Shown: in pieces, positions 20,460 to 31,621 of the stretch
How the letters are laid out: the number at the start of each line of letters is the position of its first letter
How positions within the stretch are numbered: the first letter of the stretch is position 1
Assembly (NCBI GenBank): GCA_030247855.1
Contig: JAPDRN010000005.1
Coordinates: forward strand, 124,001-188,000
Direction of reading: 5' to 3'
Length of the DNA: 64,000 bases
Source: Knufia peltigerae
Lineage: Eukaryota; Ascomycota; Eurotiomycetes; Chaetothyriales; Trichomeriaceae
The notes under the pieces: generated by a model
Told to the model about the DNA's origin: nothing
Seen by the model: the letters and a program-made list of their open reading frames with translations, nothing else
Databases searched by the model: none
Translations under genes and position numbers: made by a program

Positions 20460-21068
20460 ATGCAGTCAACCACTGTATTCTCGTCGCCCTTGACGGCGTC
20501 GGGCCGGTTCTACAAGCTTTGCGCCCAAATACTGCAACCTTCGACTCGGCGACACCAATCATCCTACCGCCGGGCAAGATCGAAGCTCAATGTCAAGCCA
20601 GATGCTTCGTTCTTGCCTTCCAAGACCGAGCAGCATGACCACATCATTTTCAATCCTCCTCCGAGCATGCCCAATATCTACCACACGCCTAACATTTTTC
20701 TCCCCGACAATGATCGAAGAAAAATCATACCCGATCGGGAAACACGAGAGGCACAGTTGTTGCTAAGCGAACGGATACCTGTTGTTAAAGGACAGCAAGA
20801 AAAGAGATACCATCTGACAGCGAAGGATGTGGAAGAGATGAGGGCTCTACGCAGGACAGCCCCGTCAGAATGGAGCGTCAACAAATTATCCAAAAAGTTC
20901 GACTGTTCTCCAATCTTTGCCATGTATGCCACAGAAGGACTGGCACCAGGAAAACAAGAACTGCAGAAAACAGTGACAAAGATTGTCAAGTCGAGATGGG
21001 GGAAGAAGAGACGGGAGGCACGCGAGGATCGAGAACTACGCAAAGAGAAGTGGTATAGGGACGAATAA
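20460..21068 (+). CDS. mrpl20: Mitochondrial large-subunit ribosomal protein L20 (54S)
   Basis: A 202-aa, intron-free protein recognised as fungal MRPL20 of the mitochondrial large ribosomal subunit. The N-terminus is Ser/Thr/Arg-rich and lacks acidic residues, as expected of a mitochondrial import sequence. The conserved start of the mature part reads RRHQSSYRRARSKLNV, followed by HDHIIFNPPPSMPNIYHTPN. The C-terminus is highly basic (SRWGKKRREAREDRELRKEK), fitting rRNA contact. The start codon chosen is the ATG at 20460; the open frame extends upstream but without another ATG. A housekeeping gene between two accessory modules. Confidence 0.93.
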   Translation: MQSTTVFSSPLTASGRFYKLCAQILQPSTRRHQSSYRRARSKLNVKPDASFLPSKTEQHDHIIFNPPPSMPNIYHTPNIFLPDNDRRKIIPDRETREAQLLLSERIPVVKGQQEKRYHLTAKDVEEMRALRRTAPSEWSVNKLSKKFDCSPIFAMYATEGLAPGKQELQKTVTKIVKSRWGKKRREAREDRELRKEKWYRDE

Positions 21069-21325
21069 GACCCAACTTTTGTAGAATATGAGCGAAGTCT
21101 TAGCTTTCAAAAATGTAAAGATACTGTTGATTGTCTCGGAAAACCATCTATAATCAAGTTCTGCTGGTACACTAAAGTCGTGTGAGCAATTCGTAGCCAT
21201 TTCCATCAACAATTCATCACCCCGAAAGACTCGCGCGGATTTCTGCCGCATCTGCGACCTTCCACTACAACAACTCTCACATAGGGCCGAACTACCCGCA
21301 AGTAACCTTCCTGATAAACACATAC

Positions 21326-23097
21326 ATGTTCCTCAAATCTCGTGCTTCTCCATTCTCTTTCAAGAGTCTGCGTACCTTGTCAAGCACTTTTCCTTCCTCT
21401 CACATCCAGAGCAAATCCAATCTTGCTCCCCTGCATCCATTGACCTTTACACCAGTCCGGACCTACTACGGCCATATCACAGACCACAAGATGGCGCCTC
21501 AATTGGAACCCTACTTCAAGAAGTGCGATAAGAACTCCCATGTACATGCACAACCACTGATTCCTTTAGGGTCGATGAACTGGCCGACTCATTCATTGAG
21601 CGTAAGCAAAGAAGCCGTCCGCTTCAACACCATCAGTGGCGGGGTAATGACAGAGATTTGCAACAGGTCTGCGCAAAGCCGTCGCCATCCCTTCCGTGTC
21701 TGCAGATGAAGAGAAGAGAAAGGAAGTCGTACGGGTACGGGCATATTGTATCCAGCCATGACTTGGTCGGACATGACTGAAGAAAACAATAGATGGGACA
21801 GTTCCTCGCCAACGAGCTTGAGACACTCGGCGCAGAAGTGCAACAACGACCCTTGGGCAAACAGCCAGGCAAGGAACACCTCGACCTCCCTCCCGTCATC
21901 ATTGCGCGCTACGGCAACGACAAGTCGAAACGAACAATTCTCGTTTACGGGCACTACGACGTCCAACCTGCGCTCCTGGAGGATGGCTGGGCGACGGAAC
22001 CCTTCAAGCTGACCATTGATGACAAGGGCCGCATGTACGGCCGTGGAAGCACTGACGACAAGGGCCCTGTGCTGGGTTGGATCAACGCCATTGAGGCACA
22101 CCAGAAGGCCGGCGTGGACTTCCCCGTCAACCTGCTCTGCTGCTTCGAGGGTATGGAAGAATACGGCTCCGAGGGTCTTGATGACTTTATCAAAGCCGAG
22201 GCCAAACAGTTCTTCAAAGACGCCGACGCAGTTTGCATAAGCGACAATTACTGGCTCGGTACCGAGAAGCCTTGCCTCACGTACGGTCTCAGAGGATGCA
22301 ACTACTACTCGGTCGAGATCTCCGGCCCAGGCCAGGACTTGCACTCTGGCGTGTTCGGCGGCACGGCACACGAGCCCATGACCGACCTCATGGCCGTCCT
22401 GGGCAAACTGGTCGACGTCAACGGGAAGATCCTCATCCCTGGTATCAACGAGATGGTTGCGCCTGTCACGGAGGATGAAAAGGCCCTCTACGGCCCCATC
22501 GCCTACACCATGGACAACCTATACGAGAGTCTTGGCAGCACGACGGGAATCTTTGACGACAAGGAGCGCACGTTGATGGCGAGATGGCGGTTCCCGTCAC
22601 TGTCGATCCACGGTGTCGAGGGTGCCTTCTCGGCCCCAGGCGCAAAGACCGTCATCCCGGCCAAGGTCATCGGCAAGTTCTCCATCCGTACCGTGCCGGA
22701 CATGGAGTCACCGCAGGTCAACGAGGCGGTGTACAAATACGTCAAGGACGAGTTTGCCAAGCTCGGGTCCAAGAACAAGCTCGACGTCTACTGCCAGCAC
22801 GACGGGAAGTGGTGGGTGGCCAGTCCGAAGCACTGGAACTTTTCGGCCGCGAGCAAGGCCGTCAAGGAGGTCTACGGTGTCAAGCCAGACATGACCCGCG
22901 AAGGTGGCAGTATCCCGGTCACCCTCACGTTCGAGGAGGCGACCGGCAAGAATGTGCTCTTGTTGCCCATGGGAAGCAGCACGGACGCGGCGCACAGCAT
23001 CAACGAGAAACTCGACCGGAGGAATTACATTGAAGGTACGAAGCTGTTGGGTGCGTACCTTCATTATGTTGCGGAAGAGCCCATGGTGGCTGCGTAG
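21326..23097 (+). CDS. dug1: M20 metallodipeptidase, DUG1/CNDP type
   Basis: Cys-Gly dipeptidase of the carnosinase-like M20 family. In yeast the DUG1 homodimer cleaves Cys-Gly, and with Dug2/Dug3 it takes part in glutathione degradation. Proposed exons are 21326-21522, 21570-21601, 21667-21734 and 21793-23097 (introns 47, 65 and 58 bp), giving 533 aa. Zinc ligands are in VYGHYDVQPA, GRGSTDDKGP, EGMEEYGSEG and the C-terminal GSSTDAAHSINE. The conserved family start is MAPQLEPYFKK at 21491. The frame is open upstream to an ATG at 21326 that adds 55 residues rich in Ser, Lys and Arg and poor in acid, like a mitochondrial presequence. Two translation products, mitochondrial and cytosolic, are therefore possible. 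The second exon is only 32 nt. Confidence 0.93.
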
Positions 23098-24351
23098 ATA
23101 CCTATCTTAGGCACCTATTCGTGTCTGATGCCCTCGAGAAGTCAACGATAGCGGCAGAGAGGGACTCGACTGTTCACCTGGACCTAAAATAGAAGTGCTA
23201 TAAGACGACTTGTTAAATTATGCCGATTCCCGAGCCCTAGAAAAGTATAGTCTCGTATCGTACAGTATTTATCTCAGAATCCTCGACCCTCATACACCAG
23301 GCACTAACGAGCTTAACTTCACCCCAATCTTGATCTTGATCGGAACCACGAAACAAACCTGATCTTGCCTACGGCGACGCATTCCAGGAGCGGAAACAGA
23401 CGGATCCAGGCTCCAGTCAGTTTCCAAAACGTCTCCATCTCATAAGACCTTCGCATTCTCAAGGATGAAGAGTCACGCTCGAAGGGAATATCTATACCGT
23501 CCGCGTAAGCAGACTAACACTAAATCTACCAACCCAATAAGAGACTTCCCCTGCCACGGACGGCTTGAAATCGGATGCTGTCACGGTTAGGAGAGGTCTG
23601 ATCTTGGAGAAGCATGCATGCCTTGAGCAGCGCTTTCGCTTCCCAAGGGAAACGCAACGACCTCTGAGCTGGGATGCCACCGATGCAGGTCGTCGATACC
23701 AATGACCTCGTCTTCTTTGACGTAATGTTGCATCAGGTCCATGGTGATAGGTGAAAGAGCTCCTAGTTACAGTCAGGACATGTACTTCGTCGACTATAGA
23801 TCGCGCAAGGCTGAACAAGTGGACCTTTAAGTACGAACCTGTTGAGTCTGACATAAAGGTACTAGCGCGGACGATAAGCCGGCGAATTTGTAATGAAATG
23901 GGGGCCCATACCATTGCCGGGGCCGGCTCCCACATCACTACCGTGGACTAGGGTCAAATCAAGTGAGTATGTGGTGAGACAAGACAGCCTTCACTATTCC
24001 ACCTCTGTTGGCATTTGATGTTATCCAGAGAGCAAGAAAATTCAGATCTAGGTCCAGCCGGCATGTTCAGCTTCGTAGCCCCATGGCTTACCAGAATCAG
24101 TGTTGTTGATGAGCCGGTCGGTGGGTCAGCCGGCGGGAAAAGCAAGTCTACAGGCTGGACGAGGACGCCCGTTAGTCGGCCAGGTTAGTCGCGCGAGAAT
24201 CGACTCAGTGGTTACTGTATCCTTGTCTGCCAATTCATATGGCACTTTAATACTTGAGAACGCAGCAGAAAACTCGCAGTGAAATGTTTCTTGTTGATCT
24301 GTCTGTCCATTTCATGAGAAGCGCCACGCTTACTCCTTCGTTCTCGTTCCA
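23098..24351. other. Intergenic with possible gene relic
   Basis: No intact gene. On the minus strand between about 23950 and 23590, fragments in two frames resemble a SAM-dependent methyltransferase (DVGAGPGNG followed, after a frame change, by a TFMSDST stretch), with intervening stops. Too short to name. The remainder holds the DUG1 3' end and the promoter of the oxidoreductase. Confidence 0.35.
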
Positions 24352-25918
24352 ATGTCATCCTCTGGTAAAAGACCTTGTGATCCTGCAGTTGTGGACGTCA
24401 AGACCACTAACTCTGAGGCAGAGTTTGTGAAGCGCCAGATCACTGCACCGCCAGGTCTCCCAAGCAAACAGCCCTCAACATCAGCCTGGCAAGAGCCACC
24501 GGGTCCGATTGCTCAGATCCAATCTCAGCATCTCCCAGATGCAGTTGACATTGTCATTATCGGTTCCGGGTTGACGGGATGCGGCGTCGCACATACTCTG
24601 TTGAACCACCCAGCAGCTGCACGGCTCCATATTACAGTCCTTGAAGCACGCAATGCTGTTAGCGGAGCCACAGGCCGCAACGGCGGTCATCTCGTCTCCA
24701 ACGCCGCCGAGCTCGTCCCAGGTCTCGTTGCGGATTTCGGGCCAGAAGAGGCTGCCAAGGTTGCACGATTCAGCGAGGCTGCCATCATTCGTCTCAAGGA
24801 GATCGTCGACGGTTTGGACAAGGCTGACCACGAAGCCTCTGGGTTTCGGCACGTTGTCAGCACGATCGGCTTCCATGACCAAGAAACCTTTGAGAGCAGT
24901 AAGAGGGCAATCGAGCTCCTTCAGAAAATAGCACCTTCTACTGGGGTTCTAAATCACAACATTATTTCCGCAGAAGAAGCGATTGAGGTTTGAGATTCAC
25001 ATGTTTCGACGGATTAGACGACGTGGCTGACTTGTGAAGAAATACCGCTACCGGGATGTTGTTGGTGGCGCGGAGCAGCATGGAGCGGCGGCTCTGTGGC
25101 CTTATCGAATGCTCACCGCCGTCTACAAAGATCTTCTGAACAGGTATCAAGGTCGATTTACACTTGAGACCAATACTCCAGCACTTTCCATAGAGTCTGG
25201 TGTCCCAATCTCGGATGGAGATTCGTTATACATTATCGAGACACCGCGCGGCCAGATCAGGTCTCGGAAAGTCATACATTGTACCAATGGATACGCCGGT
25301 CACCTGATTCCAAAGCTCAGAGGCAGCTTGTATCCGTTGCGCGGGACAATGTCTGTTCAGAAACCGAGTGCGTCGTTTCCTCGTCTTGGGGATCAAGTTT
25401 CGTGGGCCCATGGCGGACAACGAAATCTCGACCCCCGAACTGGTATAATGGATGCGAGTCTGTATTATGCACAGCAGAATGCAGTGACGGGAGAAGTTTG
25501 GATCGGCGGAGACGTTCAACCACTCAGCCAGCTCCTGACCAGCGATGATTCCTGCGTTGGGGAATTAGCTGCCAGAAACCTCAGCACCATCCTTCCTAGG
25601 ATATTTGACGACGATGGCTCCCCGGAACCATTAAAGGTGTGGTCCGGCATCATGGCCTTCACTGCCGATGGCCTACCAATAGTTGGGAAGCTCCTCTCCT
25701 CGTTGACGGAGCGTTCAGGAGACGGAGAATGGATCTCTGCTGGGTATAATGGCCACGGGATGGACAAAGGCTGGTTGTGTGGCGAGGCCGTGGCGAGGAT
25801 GGTGTTGGAGGAAGAGACTCCTGAGCTTCCCGGTTGTTATCTCTTGAGTGCGGAGAGACTCAAAAGCTTGACGGTAGACAACGCTGTAGATAGACTTCTC
25901 AACGTGATTGAGAAGTGA
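24352..25918 (+). CDS. FAD-dependent oxidoreductase (DAO family)
   Basis: Flavoprotein of the DAO fold (D-amino-acid, sarcosine and glycine oxidase relatives). Exons are 24352-24987 and 25040-25918, with a 52-bp intron, giving 504 aa. The Rossmann dinucleotide motif GSGLTG is at residues 71-76 in VDIVIIGSGLTGCGVA, followed by VLEAR, the acidic end of the second strand, and SGATGRNGGH. The C-terminal FAD contacts appear as WSGIMAFTADGLPIVGKL and YNGHGM. The first 60 residues are polar and variable. Fungal relatives are often annotated only as FAD-dependent oxidoreductases, and substrate cannot be read from sequence. It lies head-to-tail with a Zn2Cys6 regulator, which converges with an MFS carrier, suggesting a small catabolic or secondary-metabolite module. 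Confidence 0.9.
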
Positions 25919-26172
25919 TATAGCAATTCCAGGGCACACACGTAGCGACTTTGAAGTGTTAATAGTTTCGATATCAAAATTGCCAGATCCGGTATGCCCC
26001 TCACCGGGAAGATATTTCTCCGAACCTTGGAAACTGCTCTAACACGTTGCGTGAACTGCCGAGTCGTTTGCAACCCCCGTTCCCCAGAAACGCTGATAAC
26101 CATCGGTCGTCCGCTAACTCGCAGCCAAGGAAACGAATCGACTCCTGACCGTTCCATAATCATCGAAACGCT

Positions 26173-27675
26173 ATGGACGGCTGCCCTCCGCAGCAGCGGG
26201 CATGCGATCGCTGCCACAACATCAAGGAACGCTGCCGATGGGTTCATGGCTATCCCAAATGCGATCGCTGCTTTCGTCTCAACCACATTTGCCAGAAGAA
26301 CCGCCCTACGAGAAAACGCGGCCGGAGGCCTTTTTCATCACCTGACGACTCTCCCGTTGGGGGGGATGACTTCAGGCAGGACGGGTTACATCGAGACAGG
26401 ATTCGAGTCCCGGGCCGACACTACCAGCCTCCCTCCCTGGACTCGAAGGATACGGGTTACACCTGCCCAGAAGAGAGCTCCGGTGGCGAAGCATCAATCA
26501 CCTCTCGCCCCAGAAACGGCTTGATGAAGTATAATATCAAGATGTCGACAGCTGAGACCGAGCAGATTCGGCACATCCTCTTCTCTGACTGTCTGCTCGA
26601 AAACTTTATCCTGGGCCCGAGTTTCTGCGAGAGCATGCGCCAATACCTCATCCCGCGTCTCTTTCTCTCCAAGACTGTGCTCCAGGACGGGTTCCTCGCT
26701 GGCGCTTTGTCATGGACAGGCACAGAGGAAGGTTGCCTCGAGCCTGATCTGGTCGACGCTTCGTTTCGTCACGCCTCGTCCGCCCTGGCATCGCTGGGCT
26801 CCCTCAAAGTCACCGACTTTGAAACAATGTCAGATTGTCTTATGCTGGGCGTATCTCTGATAACTTTTGCACTGAAACATCGTGTGAAGGATGTTCATAC
26901 CATCTGCTGCCAGACCCTGGTACTCATGAAGCCGTTTTACGATGTACACCTATCGGGAGCATCGGATCCCTTGGGTCTCTTGACATGTATGACTTTGTGG
27001 GACATTAGCGGATCTGTATTGCAGTCCAAGATCCCAACGCTACGGTTTTGCGTGCCGCAAACATCTACTGACCAGCACGTTGATCGTTATTTGGGCATTT
27101 GCGTGTCCCTGATCCCCCTTCTGCAAGACATTTGCGAAATCAGCGCGGCACTGCTCTGTGTCGACGCTGACGACGCTCAAGGAATTTTTCAAACGTGGCA
27201 TGAGCTCGAAGACAAGGTTCAACAGTGGCGTCCAGCAACGTCACAGGACCTGCACCGCCTATTCAATGCCATCGAGGTTTCCCACATGCTGTGCCAGGCT
27301 CAAGTCTGGCAACAGGCTGCGCTGCTTATCCTTCATCGTTTGCGACATCCATATGGCACCAATGACGAACCAGCGCGGGTCCTTTCCAAGGCCATTCTCA
27401 CAAACCTAGATATGATACATCTTTGCACGAGAAAAGCTGTCAAGCACGTCGAACTGGCCTTTCTCGTGGCCTGTCTCGAGGTTGAAGCCAGGCAACGTCG
27501 CCAATGGCTTCAAAAAGTGCGGGTTTTGGTCGGCTACTCGGCCCAGTTTCAAAAGGACATGCAAGACACCATCACTTCAATCTGGAGAGCTCAAGATCGT
27601 TGCAAAACAATGTCTTGGGGAAGTTTAAGTATATTCAGCTCAGGGTTCTTGAGAAGTCCGACAGTACAGATATAG
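26173..27675 (+). CDS. Zn2Cys6 transcription factor (Fungal_trans_2 type)
   Basis: A 500-aa regulator in a single exon. The zinc cluster lies at the extreme N-terminus: CDRCHNIKERC, then eight residues, then CDRCFRLNHIC (C-x2-C-x6-C-x8-C-x2-C-x6-C). A basic linker follows (RPTRKRGRRP). The rest resembles the C-terminal fungal-specific domain often found with this cluster type, ending in VELAFLVACLEVEARQRR. It starts 254 bp after the oxidoreductase on the same strand and converges with the MFS gene at 27777. It is probably the local regulator of that pair. No target site could be assigned. Confidence 0.88.
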   Translation: MDGCPPQQRACDRCHNIKERCRWVHGYPKCDRCFRLNHICQKNRPTRKRGRRPFSSPDDSPVGGDDFRQDGLHRDRIRVPGRHYQPPSLDSKDTGYTCPEESSGGEASITSRPRNGLMKYNIKMSTAETEQIRHILFSDCLLENFILGPSFCESMRQYLIPRLFLSKTVLQDGFLAGALSWTGTEEGCLEPDLVDASFRHASSALASLGSLKVTDFETMSDCLMLGVSLITFALKHRVKDVHTICCQTLVLMKPFYDVHLSGASDPLGLLTCMTLWDISGSVLQSKIPTLRFCVPQTSTDQHVDRYLGICVSLIPLLQDICEISAALLCVDADDAQGIFQTWHELEDKVQQWRPATSQDLHRLFNAIEVSHMLCQAQVWQQAALLILHRLRHPYGTNDEPARVLSKAILTNLDMIHLCTRKAVKHVELAFLVACLEVEARQRRQWLQKVRVLVGYSAQFQKDMQDTITSIWRAQDRCKTMSWGSLSIFSSGFLRSPTVQI

Positions 27676-27776
27676 TCGATGAACCCATGATTCAATCAGC
27701 ACAGTCAAGGTCTCTGGGCCATAGACTTTGATTTCCTTCAACCACCCATCCAAATTCTGGCAGCAGGGCCGATGTA

Positions 27777-29554
27777 CTAGTGCAGAACATAGTGACGATA
27801 CCTGTCAGCAGTAAATCGTCGTGCGTCCTTACCCCAGAAAATCAGAAAGACAGGAATTGTCCCCAAGACAAGCGAGAGGACCACACAAAGAATAAACATG
27901 TTCTGGAGGCCCATCCCTTTGATCCACGGGACCAAGGAGAAAAGCACGACGACCGAGAACACGTTCCTGACGAATACCACCCCTACAAACCCGTCTCCAA
28001 CAGCCTACCATTGATGTGTTAGAATAGACAAGGTGCTTCTTTTCTGAAATCAAGGGAGTAAAGTCTTACATCTTTATATGAGTCGATGGCATATGAGATT
28101 GCCACGTCGCCGCAGACCATGAATCCTGCGCCATTGATCGCCAATCCTACAGCAACAACCGGCCACGGAGCATTCTGGTGTGGTTGTTAGCATCCCACGT
28201 TCGCTAATGCCTGCTCGGCAGACCTTTCAGTGTGGAAGTACAAGACTTACATGGCAAAGGCCGAAGCCAAACATTGCAATTCCGCCGGTCGTCAGCAGTG
28301 CGCCTGGAATAGCAGGGTACAACCGCATTTCCGGCTCATAAAGTCCATTGTTGCGCCGGGCCAAGTGCAAAATGATCCAGTCATTCAGAGGAGTAATGGC
28401 CATGCCCACGACCGAACCGATGAATGGGGCCACATTGAAAAGGCCCAAAGCTGAAGCCGAGAAATTGTACGGTGGGGCGGATAGATGCTGCGGTGCAAGG
28501 GTGTTCATGATCGCGAACCAGGCCAGAAGCGAGCCATAGGTGATGGCAGTATATGCCATCCCGGGAAACATAACCAAGAGGATAAACGGCCGGTAGAAGT
28601 GCTGCGAGATGGGTGCCGGAGTCTTGGTCACCAGAGCGAACCGTTCACGAAGAGGTCTTCGCGCGGGATACAAGTTAGGTACGCTTATCGAAGCCACAGG
28701 TTGCAGCCCCTCTTCGGCTGTATCTTTCTTGGGATTCGAACCGTCGCCGGTCATTGTAGCTTCGGGCTCGCAATTTCCCGGCAGGCTCCCAATGAGCGGT
28801 GTATAGGTTGTCTCCTCAAAGAAGAACAGGACAAGAAGGAAGGTGACGGAGAGGAAAATGGTGCACCACCACCACATCCAGCGCCAGCCTTGTGAGTCAA
28901 TGACATAGCCTGCCGCGACAGGGCCCAGGTATGCTCCGGTAGCTTGGGTGCCGAGAAAGAGCCCGTTCACGGTGGCGTACTGATGCGTGAAGAACAGGTC
29001 CGCAATCGTGACTTGAACAATGGTCTCACTGATCGCACCGGCCAACCCCATCACCAAGTTTGACGCCATGAGCTCTCCATTGGTGGTGACTCTTGCCGAC
29101 CAGATCGCACAGGCCAATTGAAGCGCGAGGCTGACCAGATAGACCGGTCGTCGTCCGTATCGGTACGTGAACGGAATGAAGAAGACGCATCCAACGGCCA
29201 AGCCGGTGTAGTTGAGGGCGATCGACGTCGTGTAAACAAATGTGGTCATGCCCACATCTTCAACATACTCGGCGTAGGCCACGAACTGAATGTCGAGGAG
29301 GACAAACGTGAAGAGGACGTAGAAGAGGGCAAGCGTAAAGTTGACTCCCTTTCGCAGTTTGGACCAGTTCAACGGCTCATTCGGGTCGTCAGACGGAGCC
29401 GGTTGCAGTATGGTCGATGATTCCCTGGTCGTAAACACTGTCACAACGTCAATTTCCGCACTTTACGCTCCGGGTTTTGGAGTCCGTTACCTTGGCTCAG
29501 AAGGACGGTGCCAGGAGGCGTGTCGACACCGTCGGTATTCGAACCTCGCACCAT
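27777..29554 (-). CDS. MFS transporter, drug:H+ antiporter-1 type
   Basis: A 527-aa carrier of about twelve spans, probably exporting a small organic compound from the cell. Proposed exons are 29491-29554, 28251-29437, 28070-28174 and 27777-28004 (introns 53, 76 and 65 bp), with consistent phases. The N-terminus carries TPPGTVLLSQ and the conserved SDDPNEPLNWSKLRKGVN that opens many fungal DHA1-like carriers. The YRYGRRPVYLVSL loop follows TM2, and a large central loop (about residues 225-290) precedes TM7. Late helices contain NGAGFMVCGDVAISYAIDSYKD. It converges with the Zn2Cys6 gene, which favours a shared pathway with the FAD enzyme. Confidence 0.9.
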
Positions 29555-31621
29555 GGTAGATTCGACAACGCAGGAGACTGATGGAGGAGAAGCTGTACAA
29601 ATCGGGGGGGTTTCACGAGAAACGTACTGCAACCACGGTTGATTCGAGTACATCCAAGATATATCCTTCGCCCGAGGACAGAATGTTTATTCATCTTGAC
29701 TCCTATCACGGTCGCATCGCATCCCCTTTAGGAATGTCCTTGAGATGCGAAGTTCAACGACCTGACAGGCCATGGTGGAACAGACAGCCTCACTGTGTAG
29801 GTGCCAGTAAGAGGACTCCGGGACATGGATTATCTGCGCCAAAAGCAACTCTGGAGTAGTCCAGTCAGGACAAACAGGCCGGTCAAATTTCCGGCTTATC
29901 AGCCAATCAGACGGCGTTGGACCATGTCGCGGCACCCACCTAGTTAGGGGTTTCCAAGAACATCCCCCCCCTCCCCCCCAGGATACCAAACCGCTACGAA
30001 GGTTATAATGACGTCTCCCTACTGGGTTGTCGCGAATGTTCAGGACGTGCAAGCACAAAGAAGCTGAAAGGTTACCGGGGACCCCATTTCGTGTCACAAG
30101 CTCCAACTCTTGGGCCTTGTGATAGATCATAGCAACGAACGAGCGCTCATTTAGCTTCGAGACGTCTTGGCCACTGGGGTGGACATGTCAAGGACGACAA
30201 GAAAGGGATTGACAATGTTCTTCGCGATCCTTGTGCCGGTTGCTTCGGGCATCTGAGAGGCTCGTTACCGGCCAGAACGGAAGCGAGCAGCCGCGGGACA
30301 AGAACCATCAAGGAAGTGTAGAGCTGATCGTGAAAAGAAAGACGGATGATTTGAGAGTCTACGAAGAAACAGCTCACCAGGAGGTTCCGCTCTGTTTTTG
30401 GCTGTCTGAGTGTCTCATGAAATAATTGACAAGGACAATGTTGGCGAAAGTGACCAGATAGTTACTGCGTTTTTGGCTACCCTGAAGCCAGCGGCAGCCT
30501 CGACTCTGTGTTGGCTTTCTGCTGATTATCTTACCGACAGGCTGATCACTGATCAATACGGCACCTGTATTATAAAGCTTATCACAGATATGCGATTTTG
30601 CCTGGGACTTGTAATGTCCTCCACCGAGGTAGGAAGAGCCATGTGTGCGTCAGTCCCTATCAAAGACCTCCGGTCGCATGAAACGCCAAAGGTGAAGCAT
30701 AGACAAGGCCGGTGGTCTCGGTGGGAGGCCCCCCTCGGCAGGGCTAGCTCCCCGCCATCCAAAGAGGCCCAGCCGAAGTCTCACCCAATCCATCCTTGAA
30801 TGCGCCGGCTTATCGTCGCGCATGTTATCCGACCGGTGGAATGATCCGGGGTATTTGCCCGGTTCCGCTTTTCTCATCGATTCTGACTGACGCATGGCTT
30901 TGCTGTCTAATCTCTTTTCTCATTGGACAATTTGAACGTCGGGGTGGTGAGTATCGATCCCGTGGAACCATGATATTCCCGCGTTTGGCTTTTGTCTATG
31001 TCTGATATCTCCGGTAGCGAGAAGTTATGAACTTCGGCCTGACCTCAGAAGGCAAGTCCATCCGTACAAAATACTTCTACGGATAGAGGGTTAACCTTTT
31101 TTTAAATCGTTCTCGGACACCTACAACTTCTATCGTGATAAAATTGTGGGTCGATGGCTCAAGTACAGTTTTCCAGAGCGTTGTTGTTTGCCCTGAATAC
31201 AAGGTGGAGGCGGTCATCTACAGCAGATACTGGCCGAGAGGAAAATTCCTTTGTTCTCGTGCCGGTGTTTCTTCACCGTAGAAAGCCAACGAGTCATCCA
31301 TCATGATGTAGGTTCAAAGTATCGCTAAGATAAAAGCATGACTCTTTATGCTACCTTCGGCAGGTCAAAGCGAATTCTTATCATGGAATGACTTGACTCT
31401 CACTTGGACATATCCAAGGGTCTGCTTCTGTTACGAGCTCTACATATAGCTCGCCTACACCGAGCTCGACTCGATGTCCGTCAGTGCTTGACAGCCGAGA
31501 CCGTTGATCACTGAGTGCCTAGCCCAGGAGATATATTTCGGGAGATTGCTCTTCAGTAAAGGGCAGGAGTTCTCGTCAGAATCACTGTCAACACTCGAAA
31601 CACGGACGAACCTACTGCACC
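29555..31621. other. Intergenic, no supported gene
   Basis: Two kilobases upstream of both the MFS gene and the arylsulfotransferase-like gene. Open frames are short and without domains. A C-rich run (C8-T-C7) is at about 29964-29979, and a GC-rich patch (GGAGGCCCCCCTCGG) at about 30723-30737. No repeat shared with the RIP-like blocks was noticed. Confidence 0.5.
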
